Below are positions 26,209-34,812 of a stretch of 64,000 bases of DNA, in pieces. Origin of the DNA: JBMNGO01 sp050949885 (lineage in GTDB: Bacteria > Bacillota > Syntrophomonadia > Syntrophomonadales > Syntrophomonadaceae); contig JBMNGO010000007.1 of assembly GCA_050949885.1 (NCBI GenBank), positions 62,001 to 126,000 on the forward strand, in the 5' to 3' direction. Positions within the stretch are counted from its first letter, which is position 1. Every line of letters starts with the position of its first letter. The notes beneath the pieces were generated by a model. That model made no database searches, was not told the origin of the DNA, and saw only the letters and a list, made by a program, of their open reading frames with translations. The translations under genes and the position numbers were made by a program.

Positions 26209-26631
26209 ATGATAAGAAGAGCACGAAAAGAGGATATGGAATCCATATACTCCTTGCTATGTGACCTGGAGGAAAAGATTCTTGATAAGAATAAATTCAC
26301 AAAAATATTTCTGACCTATCTACGGAGTAACCATAGGCGGCTTTTAGTTTTTGAAAATAGTGGTGAAGTAATAGGGGTATTGAACCTGCGTATGGAATAC
26401 CAATTGCACCACTGCGTCAAAATTGCAGAAATTATGGAATTTTGTATCAAGAAAGAATTCCGCTCAAAGGGGATAGGGAGAACACTTTTCCGTGCAGCCT
26501 GTCAACAGGCCAAGAATGATGGATGTTTGCAAATCGAAGTATGTTGTAATCAGTTGCGAACCAAAGCGCATCATTTTTACCAACGTGAGGGCATGCATAA
26601 ATTCCACTACAAATTTTCCATGAATTTATAG
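26209..26631 (+). CDS. GNAT family N-acetyltransferase
   Basis: A 140-residue GNAT acetyltransferase from the ATG at 26209 (GGGAGA eleven bases upstream); longer in-frame starts lack a ribosome site. The N-terminus IRRARKEDMESIYSLLCDL, the beta-strand VIGVLNLRMEY and motif A KEFRSKGIGRTLFRAAC (acetyl-CoA pyrophosphate loop) are diagnostic, followed by the conserved FYQREGM. It transfers an acetyl group from acetyl-CoA to an amine that cannot be identified from sequence. Single gene. Confidence 0.88.
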   Translation: MIRRARKEDMESIYSLLCDLEEKILDKNKFTKIFLTYLRSNHRRLLVFENSGEVIGVLNLRMEYQLHHCVKIAEIMEFCIKKEFRSKGIGRTLFRAACQQAKNDGCLQIEVCCNQLRTKAHHFYQREGMHKFHYKFSMNL

Positions 26632-26746
26632 GGACAAGTTGTAACCGAAAATGTGTTGGAGGTTTGAGCCATAAGGATATTTGATTTACTCTACATAAAA
26701 GTACATCATATATAAAAAATGCGCTATGAGTTAGGGGGAAGAGATT

Positions 26747-27709
26747 ATGAAAAAACTACTGATTATTATTGCGGGCATTGGGATACTGGCAGTCTTAGCA
26801 TGGCAGTTCATCCTGGCTCCGAAACCGGTTCCGCAAGTAACTATAACCAATCCCACCGGGCCGGTGGTGGTTCCAGTTTTGGGCATAGACAGCGGGAATG
26901 TTACCAATGAAGAATTTGAGGTAGGTATTACATACTGGAAAAACATAGATGAGGCTGTTGCCTACCTGGCGGCTGACCAAGCGGAATTTGCTGTTTTGCC
27001 GATTACCACTGCAGCCAATATTTATGCCCAGGGAATTGATATAACCCTTTTGGGAGTACATGAATGGAAAGTCTTCTACCTGGTGGCCAAGGAAGGAGTA
27101 GAGTTTAAAGACTGGTCCTCATTAATAGGAAAAACCGTTTATTCAGCCCATGGCAAGGGGCAAACAGTGGACATATTAATGCGTGCGGCACTGAGCAAAA
27201 TAGGTGTGGATCCGGACCGGGATGTGGAGATTTTATATGCCCCGCCGCAGGAAGCGGTAGCCCTGTTCAAAGCAGGAAAGGCTGATTTTGTGGCACTTCC
27301 TGAGCCCTTTATAACCTTGGCCTTAAAGGACAGCGGCGGTCGTTTGGTGCTTGATTTCCAGGAATACTACAAGGAATTGTCCGGAAAGAAAGACCGAATC
27401 CCTGTGGCAGGTTTATTTGTCAAAAAGGATTTTTTAAAGGAGCATCCTGAGCAAGCAGCCCGGGTGGCGGATCTGTTAGCCCGCTCCACGGAATGGGGCA
27501 ATCAGAATGTGGATACTGCCCTGCCTTTAGCAGGAGAAGTCCTGCCCATTCCTGCGCCGGTTATGAAAGAGGCCTTGACCAGGATTGACTTTTATTACGT
27601 ACCTATTGCCGAGGCCCGGGCGGAGGTGGAAGAATTCTTGAGGATTACCAAAGAACTCTATCCGGAAGGAATCACAGAACTGCCTGACCAGGGATTTTAT
27701 GCGCAATGA
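26747..27709 (+). CDS. ABC transporter substrate-binding protein, NitT/TauT (SsuA/ThiY-like) type
   Basis: A 320-residue exported binding protein with an uncleaved-looking N-terminal anchor (LLIIIAGIGILAVLAWQFIL) and no lipobox. The body is a type II periplasmic-binding fold (AVAYLAADQAEFAVLPITTAANIYAQG, GKTVYSAHGKGQTVDILMRAAL, FKAGKADFVALPEPFITLA). This arrangement is that of SsuA/TauA/ThiY binders. Its stop codon overlaps the permease start (ATGA). Ligand unknown: sulfonate, pyrimidine, aromatic acid or a metal-organic compound are possible. GGGGGAAG precedes the ATG. Confidence 0.88.
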   Translation: MKKLLIIIAGIGILAVLAWQFILAPKPVPQVTITNPTGPVVVPVLGIDSGNVTNEEFEVGITYWKNIDEAVAYLAADQAEFAVLPITTAANIYAQGIDITLLGVHEWKVFYLVAKEGVEFKDWSSLIGKTVYSAHGKGQTVDILMRAALSKIGVDPDRDVEILYAPPQEAVALFKAGKADFVALPEPFITLALKDSGGRLVLDFQEYYKELSGKKDRIPVAGLFVKKDFLKEHPEQAARVADLLARSTEWGNQNVDTALPLAGEVLPIPAPVMKEALTRIDFYYVPIAEARAEVEEFLRITKELYPEGITELPDQGFYAQ

Positions 27710-28452
27710 AATCGTTACTGCGTTCATTACTGGGTATAGCTTTATTTATTTTATTGTGGCAGTCCATAGCCTTGGTTCTGCAAAAGAGCATAATAGTTCC
27801 CTTTCCGGCCGAGACTTTTAAGGTAATGGGAAGTCTCCTGGCCAAAGGAATGATATGGGCGGCGGCCGGGCAAACTGCCTGGAAAGTATTGCTGGCTCTG
27901 GTTTTGGTACTTTTCATGGGTGTTCTGGTGGGGCTGGTTCTAGGGATGATCCAGCCCCTTTATGAAATGTCCCGGCCGGTAATAATGATAATTCAGGCCG
28001 TACCGGTTATTTCCTGGTTATCCCTGGTTCTTTTTACCTGGGGACCCAGCTGGCAGGGGCCGGTTTTGATTGCCTTTCTGTCCGTTATGCCGGTGGCCAT
28101 TTTGACTACGGTTTCCGGTGTAAAGAATCTGGATCAGCACCTTCTGGAAATGGCAAGAGTATATAAGGTGCCCTTTTCCAAAGTGCTTAAAGATATTTAT
28201 GTCGGATCCCTGGTGCCCTTTGTAGTAGCGATAATCGATGTCAGCATAGGGCAGGTATGGAAAGTGGTGCTGGTGGCAGAATATCTGGTGGGAAAGAGCG
28301 GGCTGGGAGTTGAGATTATCAATGCCCGCTATAGTGTTGACATTTCCAAAGTATGGGCCATTACTCTGATTGCTGTGGCATTGGGGATCATATCCGAACG
28401 GATCATAAAACTATGGTTAAAGAGGGTAACTAAGAAGTGGCAGCAAGCCTGA
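27706..28452 (+). CDS. ABC transporter permease, NitT/TauT type
   Basis: A 248-residue permease of the binding-protein-dependent transport family with about six membrane helices. The EAA-type cytoplasmic loop is LLEMARVYKVPFSKVLKDIYVGSLVPF. Sequence such as WQSIALVLQKSIIVPFPAE, AVPVISWLSLVLFTWG and GKSGLGVEIINARY is characteristic of SsuC/TauC-like proteins. It overlaps the binding-protein gene by 4 bp and the ATPase gene by 16 bp, so all three are translationally coupled. Confidence 0.92.
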   Translation: MKSLLRSLLGIALFILLWQSIALVLQKSIIVPFPAETFKVMGSLLAKGMIWAAAGQTAWKVLLALVLVLFMGVLVGLVLGMIQPLYEMSRPVIMIIQAVPVISWLSLVLFTWGPSWQGPVLIAFLSVMPVAILTTVSGVKNLDQHLLEMARVYKVPFSKVLKDIYVGSLVPFVVAIIDVSIGQVWKVVLVAEYLVGKSGLGVEIINARYSVDISKVWAITLIAVALGIISERIIKLWLKRVTKKWQQA

Positions 28453-29126
28453 CAGTCAAAGGCTTAAATAAAAATTTTGCCGATCTTAAAGTAATACAAA
28501 ACTGGGATATTACCATCGAAGAAGCGGAAAAAGTGGTAATACTAGGGCCTTCCGGGTCGGGCAAAACAACTTTTTTGCGGTTGCTAGCCGGTTTGGAAAA
28601 GCCCACCTCCGGCAGTATTGAGATAAGGACGGCCCGGATCGGTTTTGTATTTCAGGAGCCCCGGCTAATTCCATGGCGGACGGTGTATGAAAATCTGCGT
28701 TTTGTCAGCGACAGCGGGGATGTAACCGGGTTGCTAGCTGCTTTAAAGCTTAGCGGCTTTGAGGAGTACTATCCGGCTCAGCTCTCCGGGGGCATGCAGC
28801 AGAGGGTGAATTTAGCCCGGGCTCTTATAACTGACCCGGAATTACTAATGCTGGATGAAGCTTTTACCTCTCTGGATTTTCCAATTAAGATGAGTATTTT
28901 TAATGAGCTTTTACAGCAATGGAGAAAAAGACGGTTTACAATTTTAGCCATAACTCACGATTTAAAAGAAGCTCTGTATATAGCTGACCGAATCATAGTG
29001 CTTTCTTCTACTCCATCCCGCATAATAAAAGAGTTCAAAGTGGATTTACCTGAACCCCGGGATTTCTACAGCCCTGAATTTTTAGAGCAGGAAGCTAGGC
29101 TATTGAGACTTATTAGCAGCTTATAA
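28437..29126 (+). CDS. ABC transporter ATP-binding protein, NitT/TauT type
   Basis: A 229-residue ATPase from a GTG inside the permease end. Walker A is GPSGSGKTTF, the signature is QLSGGMQQRVNLARAL, Walker B is LLMLDEAF and the switch His is in AITHDLKEAL. The Q-loop reads GFVFQEPRLIPWRTVYEN, typical of the SsuB/TauB group. It energises the importer made with the two preceding genes. It is the last gene of the operon. Confidence 0.94.
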   Translation: MAASLTVKGLNKNFADLKVIQNWDITIEEAEKVVILGPSGSGKTTFLRLLAGLEKPTSGSIEIRTARIGFVFQEPRLIPWRTVYENLRFVSDSGDVTGLLAALKLSGFEEYYPAQLSGGMQQRVNLARALITDPELLMLDEAFTSLDFPIKMSIFNELLQQWRKRRFTILAITHDLKEALYIADRIIVLSSTPSRIIKEFKVDLPEPRDFYSPEFLEQEARLLRLISSL

Positions 29127-29165
29127 ACCGGGACGGTCTAAACGGACCTAGGTTGTTTAAGGAGG

Positions 29166-29295
29166 ATGTATAAAAAGGGACCACTGACAGGATTAAAAGT
29201 ATTAGAATTCTCCACCTTGTTGCCCGGCCCGTATGCTACTTGGCTTTACTGAGGAAGAAATATTAAAAATGGAACAGGATAAGGTGTTTGATTAA
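29166..29295 (+). pseudogene. CaiB/BaiF-type CoA-transferase, internal-deletion remnant
   Basis: The ATG at 29166, directly behind AAGGAGG, opens MYKKGPLTGLKVLEFSTLLP and then GPYAT, the N-terminus of family III (CaiB/BaiF) CoA-transferases. Within a few bases the frame changes to LGFTEEEILKMEQDKVFD and a TAA, the usual C-terminus of the same family. Everything between (roughly 350 codons) is missing, so one deletion left both gene ends. It is the debris of a gene once downstream of the ABC operon. Confidence 0.82.
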
Positions 29296-29580
29296 AGATA
29301 TGGCTTCTATTCAGGTGCTGTTTTTCCCCGCTGTCAATACAAACCGTTGGGAATACTTGCACTGATGAACCCCCGTCCATTACCTTGGAATTGTTGGAGC
29401 CATAGAAGAAGTATCTATGGCTTCTTGTTAAATGCCACCTAGTGTAAAGATAAAGGAATGATTCAGCCGTGCATTTTTTAGGCTGAATACGAACACCGCT
29501 TTTAGCTGAAAGGTTAAAAGCGGTATTTGTATTAATATCAGGGTATGCACAGGGCATTTTCTTCCACAGTCTGATAAAAA

Positions 29581-29622
29581 AGATGCACCCATGCATCACT
29601 AATACCCGGGTGCATCTTTTTT
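29581..29622 (+). terminator. Bidirectional terminator
   Basis: AGATGCACCC (29581-29590) pairs with GGGTGCATCT (29608-29617). AAAAA precedes the left arm and TTTTT follows the right arm, so it can act on both strands. Confidence 0.85.
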
Positions 29623-29768
29623 GGCTGCAAATATTTAATAAAAACCAAATGCGCTGTTCAAAAAGACTGGGAAAAAAGTTTTATTAATGAAAAGCAGCCG
29701 CTGCCATGAATGATGTTACTATGCCTTTGAGACCATTAGTGGGGAAAAAATTTCTCTAGCTATCTTCA

Positions 29769-29784
29769 TGGCATGATCTTTGCA
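29769..29784 (+). promoter_or_regulatory. Sigma-54 (-24/-12) promoter
   Basis: TGGCATGATCTTTGCA matches the sigma-54 consensus TGGCAC-N5-TTGCA with the GG and GC elements exactly ten bases apart. It lies 260 bp upstream of the MoaD-like gene, and a sigma-54 activator gene lies at 41679-43178. Transcription should start near 29796. Confidence 0.78.
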
Positions 29785-29828
29785 TATATAAAAATGTAGA
29801 GTACCCAATAACACCATTTGAGAAGGCT

Positions 29829-29881
29829 GTAGTATTACAACCTTAATCCAGACAATGGCAAGCCCTAAGAAGTAATACTAC
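29829..29881 (+). repeat. 10-bp inverted repeat in the sigma-54 leader
   Basis: GTAGTATTAC (29829-29838) and GTAATACTAC (29872-29881) are exact complements separated by 33 nt. They fall downstream of the predicted start site, so they could form a leader hairpin or bind a regulator. Confidence 0.5.
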
Positions 29882-30043
29882 CATCGGCAATAAGCCACAA
29901 TCCATGAAAGGGAAAAGGAAAAAAAGGAATTCCAATGTCACCCAGGATTCGAAAAGGTTGACTCTATCAGTTCCAGAAGGTTAGTTGGGCCCTGGACAAT
30001 GTTAAAAAGACGCAGTAAAAACTATTTTCCAGTGGAGGTCACC

Positions 30044-30283
30044 ATGGAAATAAGGGTACGGGTTTATGGGATTCTTAGTAAATACGCGCCTGATATGCCC
30101 AATGGGAAAACTAAACACATGACTATCCCAGAGGAGGTATCGGTAAAGGATCTAATCACGGAACTAGGAATTCCCGTTCAAGCAGTGGGGTTAACGGTAA
30201 TAAACGGATCCTTGAGGAAGGTTGAAACGATTCTCCACGACCAGGATGATGTGCAGTTATTTCCGCTCATTGAAGGCGGATAA
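30044..30283 (+). CDS. MoaD/ThiS-like sulfur carrier protein
   Basis: A 79-residue ubiquitin-like protein ending in the functional Gly-Gly (LFPLIEGG). Start ATG at 30044 follows GTGGAGGTC; the longer upstream frame lacks a ribosome site. Features: MEIRVRVYGILSKYAPD, a beta-grasp core and VINGSLRKVETILHDQDDVQLFP. MoaD-like proteins supply sulfur for pterin dithiolene formation after C-terminal adenylation by a MoeB-like enzyme; such a gene is present at 43200. Position directly before the AOR gene, as often seen, suggests service to the tungstopterin cofactor. Confidence 0.9.
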   Translation: MEIRVRVYGILSKYAPDMPNGKTKHMTIPEEVSVKDLITELGIPVQAVGLTVINGSLRKVETILHDQDDVQLFPLIEGG

Positions 30284-30456
30284 AAATACCGGACTGGTAT
30301 CCATACTGGTCCAATTCGCTGGTGAATTAAAATCTGAAGGAAAGATCCATGGAGATAAAGTAGATTTAGGGATTTGCGGTGAGGACCCTGTTAGGCGAAT
30401 TATTGTATTAACTGATTCAGCCCGGAAGACAATTCAGCGAGAAAGGAGTGGAAGTA

Positions 30457-32157
30457 GTGAACAGGATAATCCGAGTCAATATGGGTAGTCTGCTGGTGAC
30501 ATGCGAGAATGTTCCGGAAGAATATCAACTGTTAGGCGGTAGAGCGTTTACCTCACATGTCATAGCCACCCAAATAGACCCTAAATGTCACCCTCTTGGT
30601 CCCAATAATAAACTGGTTTTTGCGCCGGGTCTGTTTACCGGCACTACCGTCCCATGTAACGGCCGCCTGTCTATAGGGGCCAAAAGCCCGTTAACTCTGG
30701 GCATCAAAGAGAGCAATGTGGGAGGAAGTGCTTCCCGGGCTTTAGCTAAACTGGGGATTAAGGGAATTATTATTGAAGAGACTCCCAAAAAAGATGAATG
30801 GTTTGTATTAGTTATAAACAAAGATAGGGTTTACCTTTCTCCTGCCCAGCATCTGGCCGGTTTAGGAACTTATAGAACTTGTGAGCAGTTACGAGCCGTC
30901 TTTGGCCAGAATGTCAAGATTATGGCAATTGGGCAGGGGGGGGAAATGAAAATGTCAGCCGCTAGTATAGCGGTTACCAATCAGGAAGGGATTCCTTCCC
31001 GGCATGCTGGCCGAGGTGGTCTGGGTGCGGTTATGGGATCAAAAAAATTAAAGGCTATAGTAATTGATGATTCTGACAGCAATCAGCGGCTAATAGATAT
31101 TGCCAATTCTAAAGAATTTAACCAAATATCCAAGGCCTGGGCAAAAGAACTGGTAGAGACAAGAAAAACCCTGACCATGTTTGGAACCGCCAATCTGGTT
31201 GATATGGCTAGTGCCATAGGTGCCCTGCCTACCCGCAACTTCAGCCGGGGCAATTTTGACGGAGCAATAAATATCAATGGGGTTGCTTTGGAACGGCTGG
31301 CCAGGGAAAGAGGCGGAAAAACCGGCCATGCTTGTTCTCCCGGCTGTGTTATCAGATGCTCCAATATTTATAATGACAAGAACGGAGAATACCTCACCTC
31401 AGGGCTGGAATATGAAACCATCGCTTTGTTTGGCCCCAATCTGGAGATAAGCAATCTGGATCCCATTGCAGAACTGGACCGTTTATGTGATGACTTTGGG
31501 GTTGATACCATTGATGTTGCTCATGCAGTAGGAATATTGATGGAGGCTGGATTTATTGAGTTTGGTGATGCCAATAAAGTCATTGAGGTAGTGTCAGAGA
31601 TTGGCAAAGGATCTCCTTTAGGGCGAATCATCGGACAGGGTGCAGCAATAACCGGGAGAGTTTTCGGTGTTACCCGGGTACATACTGTTAAGGGACAGGC
31701 TTTCGCAGGTTATGATCCCAGGGCTCTAAAAGGTACCGGTGTGACATATGCTACTAGTCCCATGGGTGCAGATCACACTGCTGGTAACCTTTTGCCCGGC
31801 CGTTATGGGGTTGATCCTCATAATCCCGAAGGTCAGGTACTGGCTTCCAGAAAGATTCAAATAGCTGCCACTGTTTTGGATGCTTTGGGGCTATGCAATT
31901 TTGTTGGGCCGATGCCGGATACCATGGCCAAGATCAGTGAGTTGTTGACAGCAGCTTTAGACCGCCCCGTAACTGTGGAAGGCGTATTGGAGATGGGGCG
32001 GCAGGTGCTCAGGGAAGAGATTGTTTTTAATCAAAGAACTGGCTTCGTTGCCAATGATAACCGGCTTCCGGAACACCTGAAAACCGAAATATTGGCCCCA
32101 GCGCAATTGGTCTACGATGTGAGCTATGAAGAGAGCGATAAAATTTTTGATTTTTAA
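30457..32157 (+). CDS. Tungsten-type aldehyde:ferredoxin oxidoreductase
   Basis: About 566 residues from a GTG at 30457 (AAAGGAG nine bases upstream). It is a member of the AOR family, which oxidises aldehydes to acids or reduces acids, using a W-bispterin and a [4Fe-4S] cluster with ferredoxin. The N-terminal pterin-binding region is LLGGRAFTSHVIA, NKLVFAPGLFTGT, IGAKSPLTLGIKESNVGG. The cluster motif is HACSPGCVIRCSN, with the fourth Cys probably in ALGLCNFVGP. ESLLNAL-type sequences of the long archaeal AOR are shortened. It is next to the ThDP enzyme gene, so its aldehyde may come from that enzyme. Confidence 0.92.
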   Translation: MNRIIRVNMGSLLVTCENVPEEYQLLGGRAFTSHVIATQIDPKCHPLGPNNKLVFAPGLFTGTTVPCNGRLSIGAKSPLTLGIKESNVGGSASRALAKLGIKGIIIEETPKKDEWFVLVINKDRVYLSPAQHLAGLGTYRTCEQLRAVFGQNVKIMAIGQGGEMKMSAASIAVTNQEGIPSRHAGRGGLGAVMGSKKLKAIVIDDSDSNQRLIDIANSKEFNQISKAWAKELVETRKTLTMFGTANLVDMASAIGALPTRNFSRGNFDGAININGVALERLARERGGKTGHACSPGCVIRCSNIYNDKNGEYLTSGLEYETIALFGPNLEISNLDPIAELDRLCDDFGVDTIDVAHAVGILMEAGFIEFGDANKVIEVVSEIGKGSPLGRIIGQGAAITGRVFGVTRVHTVKGQAFAGYDPRALKGTGVTYATSPMGADHTAGNLLPGRYGVDPHNPEGQVLASRKIQIAATVLDALGLCNFVGPMPDTMAKISELLTAALDRPVTVEGVLEMGRQVLREEIVFNQRTGFVANDNRLPEHLKTEILAPAQLVYDVSYEESDKIFDF

Positions 32158-32212
32158 GCGCGGTCTTGATCTGGACGAACCAAACAAACAATTTTTAAAA
32201 GGAGTGAAAAGC

Positions 32213-33898
32213 ATGGCCAAGATAAGTGGTGGGCAGTTGTTCGGAAAGGCTTTGAAAAAAGAGGGGGTTGAATGCGTCTTCGTACTCTCCGGTGGCCATA
32301 TCATGCCAATTTTCTATGGCTGCAGAGAAGAGGGAATCAAGGTTATCGACTTTAGACATGAATGCGCTGCAGCTTATGCGGCAGATGCCTATGCCCGCGT
32401 AACTGGCAAACCGGGTATAGTTGTTACTACAGCCGGACCTGGAATTACCAATGCAACCACCGCTATGGCAGAGGCAGCTGAAACCGGCATGCCGTTGATT
32501 CATATCGGTGGAGCATCGCCCATCCGGGAGAATGACAGCGGTGCTATGCAAAACGTAGCAAGTTTGGAGTGCATGTCCACATTCTGTAAATGGGCCAAGA
32601 AGATCATTCACACGGATAGAATTCCCGAGTATGTGTCAATGGCCTTCAGACAAGCATTGGATGAAAGCCCCGGGCCGGTGTACCTGGAAGTTGCTACTGA
32701 TACCGTACATGAGCAGGTGGAGGAAGACACGGTTTATTTCCCCAGAGACTACCGTACTGATGCCATGCCTTTTGGAGATCCCGCCTATATAGAGAAGGCA
32801 GCGGAACTGCTTGCCAATGCCAAGCGGCCGGTTATGGTCCTTGGCGAGTCGGCCAGGTTCTCCTCGGAGTACGGAGAAAATGTGGAGGCACTGGCCACCT
32901 ACCTTAGGATGCCGGTATTTGCCGTTACACCGGCCCGGGGTTTGTTTGCCGATGAAAGCGAAAATGAACTATTTGTTCTGGGTGAAGCAGCGGCTGTCCA
33001 GGCAGATGTGGTCCTGGAGCTGGGTGTGGACAATTCGCATCATGTCGGCAAAGGCAGGGCGCCCAAGTTTAATAAAGATGCCAAATTCATACAGGTACAT
33101 GCAGACAAGACCATGATTGGATATAATACTCCGGCCGATGTAGGTATAGTGGCGGGAACCGGTGCTGCTGCCCAACAACTGCTGGAAGCCGTAAAGGCCA
33201 AGATGGGACCGGTTACAGATGAAAGCTGGGTCGAAGAGGCCAGAGCCCTTACAGCTAAAGCCATGGCTCCGTTTGCCGAGGCAGCTGTTTCAACTATTAT
33301 GCCAATCCACCCCGGCCGGTGCGCTGCCGAAGTGGCAAAATTTTTGGACACCGAGGCTCGGGATTGGCATGTTATTTGTGATGGCGGAGATGCTGCCCAA
33401 TGGATTCACTATAATGCCAAGGCCCACTATCCGGGACAGGTTATTAAATTCGGCAAACTGGGAACCATCGGGGCAGGTACAGGGTTTACCACCGGTGCCT
33501 GGGCAGCGGATAAAAAGCCTGTCCTGTACTATACCGGTGACGGCAGTTTCGGATTTTATTCCATGGAATTCGATACCTTCGTAAGGCATGGGGTCCCAGT
33601 GGTATGTGTCATTTCTAACGACTCGGCCTGGGGTATGATCAAACTCTCCCAGGAGTTGAAATTCCCGGAATATATAAAGGAACATGGTCATTGTGCCAAC
33701 CAACTGGCCTATATGCGGGCTTATGAGAAACTGCCCGAAATGTGGGGCGGTGTTGGTGTGAGGGTTACTCACTATGATGAGATTATTCCGGCCATCAAAA
33801 AGGTTTACGAATCGGGCAAGCCTGGAATTGTTAACGTACAAGTAAATGAGCATGAGATGAGCCCCAGGACCCGTTCTTTTGCCGGTGTTAAAAAGTAA
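32213..33898 (+). CDS. Thiamine diphosphate-dependent enzyme (acetolactate synthase/decarboxylase superfamily)
   Basis: A 561-residue ThDP enzyme from the ATG at 32213 (AAAAGGAG upstream). The catalytic Glu is in VIDFRHECAAAYAADAYAR, AGPGITNATTAMAEA follows, and the ThDP/Mg motif is GDGSFGFYSMEFDTFVRHGVP with ISNDSAWGM. The three-domain layout is that of acetolactate synthase, oxalyl-CoA decarboxylase, 2-hydroxyacyl-CoA lyase and related C-C lyases. Exact reaction not readable. Between an AOR gene and two SDR genes, formation of an aldehyde by decarboxylation or C-C cleavage is a reasonable inference. It is not biosynthetic acetolactate synthase by context, as no ilvN or other ilv gene is near. 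Confidence 0.88.
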   Translation: MAKISGGQLFGKALKKEGVECVFVLSGGHIMPIFYGCREEGIKVIDFRHECAAAYAADAYARVTGKPGIVVTTAGPGITNATTAMAEAAETGMPLIHIGGASPIRENDSGAMQNVASLECMSTFCKWAKKIIHTDRIPEYVSMAFRQALDESPGPVYLEVATDTVHEQVEEDTVYFPRDYRTDAMPFGDPAYIEKAAELLANAKRPVMVLGESARFSSEYGENVEALATYLRMPVFAVTPARGLFADESENELFVLGEAAAVQADVVLELGVDNSHHVGKGRAPKFNKDAKFIQVHADKTMIGYNTPADVGIVAGTGAAAQQLLEAVKAKMGPVTDESWVEEARALTAKAMAPFAEAAVSTIMPIHPGRCAAEVAKFLDTEARDWHVICDGGDAAQWIHYNAKAHYPGQVIKFGKLGTIGAGTGFTTGAWAADKKPVLYYTGDGSFGFYSMEFDTFVRHGVPVVCVISNDSAWGMIKLSQELKFPEYIKEHGHCANQLAYMRAYEKLPEMWGGVGVRVTHYDEIIPAIKKVYESGKPGIVNVQVNEHEMSPRTRSFAGVKK

Positions 33899-33995
33899 AC
33901 CAGGTCGGTGGTGGAATTGTCAGGCTGGAAATCTCGAACAATGCAGCTTTGTGAAAGATTAGCGGTGCTGTGATATCAGGGAAGGTGAGCGATTT

Positions 33996-34796
33996 ATGCA
34001 GGGGTTTGATTTTAAAGGCAGCGTGGCTGTAATTACCGGCGGGGGCGGAGATATTGGCCGAGGCATAGGCCTGATTTTTGCACAGGCTGGAGCCAATATC
34101 GCCCTATTGGACGCTGATCTGGAGGCAGTGCTGAAGGCTGCCCAAATAATAGAAGACCATTGTGGGGTTAAGGCCAAAGGATACCAATTGGATATTGCCA
34201 ATGAGAAAGAAGTGTACAGCGTATTTCAGCAGGTACACGATGATTTTGGGCAGATAGACATGCTGGTAGCCAATGCCGATCCCTCTATACCTGGTGAGGG
34301 GCCCACTTTGTACGACTCACCATCATTGGCGGCTCAGCAAATTATGTCGGTTAACGTTCTGGGTAACGGATATTGCATCAAAGCCGCTCTTGATTATATG
34401 TTGCCCCGCAAGCAGGGAAAGATCGTGACTGTTGCATCTATAGCCGGCAGAATAGGTACTCCCAATGGTGCCAACCATGCAGCATCTATGGCAGCCCTAA
34501 TAAGCATTACACAGTCGGTAGCCATGGCTCACGCAAGGGAGGGGATAAACTGTAATTGTATATGCCCCGGGTATATACGGGCAAACCTATGGAAGGAACT
34601 TGAGCCTGATACGGCCAGGCGCATGGGTTTAACGGTGGAACAGATGTGGCAGCAGGCGGCTCTGGACAACATCGCCCAGGGCGTGGAACAGGCTCCTGAG
34701 GATATTGGAAATGCGGCAGCCTTCCTATGTTCTGATTGGGCCCAGCATATTACGGGTCAAACCCTGAACGTAGACGGTGGCTCGCGGTTCAACTAA
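33996..34796 (+). CDS. Short-chain dehydrogenase/reductase homologue lacking catalytic Tyr and Lys
   Basis: A 266-residue SDR-fold protein. The nucleotide-binding TGGGGDIGRGIG is intact, and the Ser of the active site is present (VASIAGRIG). The YxxxK motif is replaced by HAASM: Tyr to His and Lys to Met (codons CAT and ATG). It should therefore be catalytically poor or dead. It is 17 bp from a close paralogue with an intact motif, suggesting a heteromeric enzyme in which this subunit is structural, as in BbsCD of anaerobic toluene degradation. AAGGTGAG lies upstream of the ATG. Other parts (VDGGSRFN at the end) are typical of the family. Confidence 0.9.
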   Translation: MQGFDFKGSVAVITGGGGDIGRGIGLIFAQAGANIALLDADLEAVLKAAQIIEDHCGVKAKGYQLDIANEKEVYSVFQQVHDDFGQIDMLVANADPSIPGEGPTLYDSPSLAAQQIMSVNVLGNGYCIKAALDYMLPRKQGKIVTVASIAGRIGTPNGANHAASMAALISITQSVAMAHAREGINCNCICPGYIRANLWKELEPDTARRMGLTVEQMWQQAALDNIAQGVEQAPEDIGNAAAFLCSDWAQHITGQTLNVDGGSRFN

Positions 34797-34812
34797 ATGG
34801 GAGGCAGGCATT

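Larger units (their letters stand above)
29127..30043. other. Long intergenic region before the AOR operon
   Basis: Holds a CaiB-type pseudogene (29166-29295), a weak hairpin AGCCATAG/CTATGGCT (29397-29421), a strong terminator (29581-29622), a sigma-54 promoter (29769-29784) and an inverted repeat in the leader (29829-29881). No intact gene is visible. Confidence 0.7.

Noticed and set aside
26747..29126. ABC transporter as the B12 importer partner of the riboswitch operon
   Set aside because: Its proteins are of the NitT/TauT type, not BtuFCD-like, and no cobalamin riboswitch lies upstream.
29397..29421. Hairpin AGCCATAG/CTATGGCT as a terminator
   Set aside because: Short stem and only TCTTGTT after it; a much stronger terminator follows at 29581.
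30222..30488. 88-codon ORF between the MoaD-like and AOR genes
   Set aside because: It overlaps the end of the MoaD-like gene and the AOR start, has no ribosome site and no recognisable motif. It looks like chance open frame.
32213..33898. Naming the ThDP enzyme IlvB
   Set aside because: No small regulatory subunit or other ilv genes are near and the context is catabolic; only the superfamily is safe.
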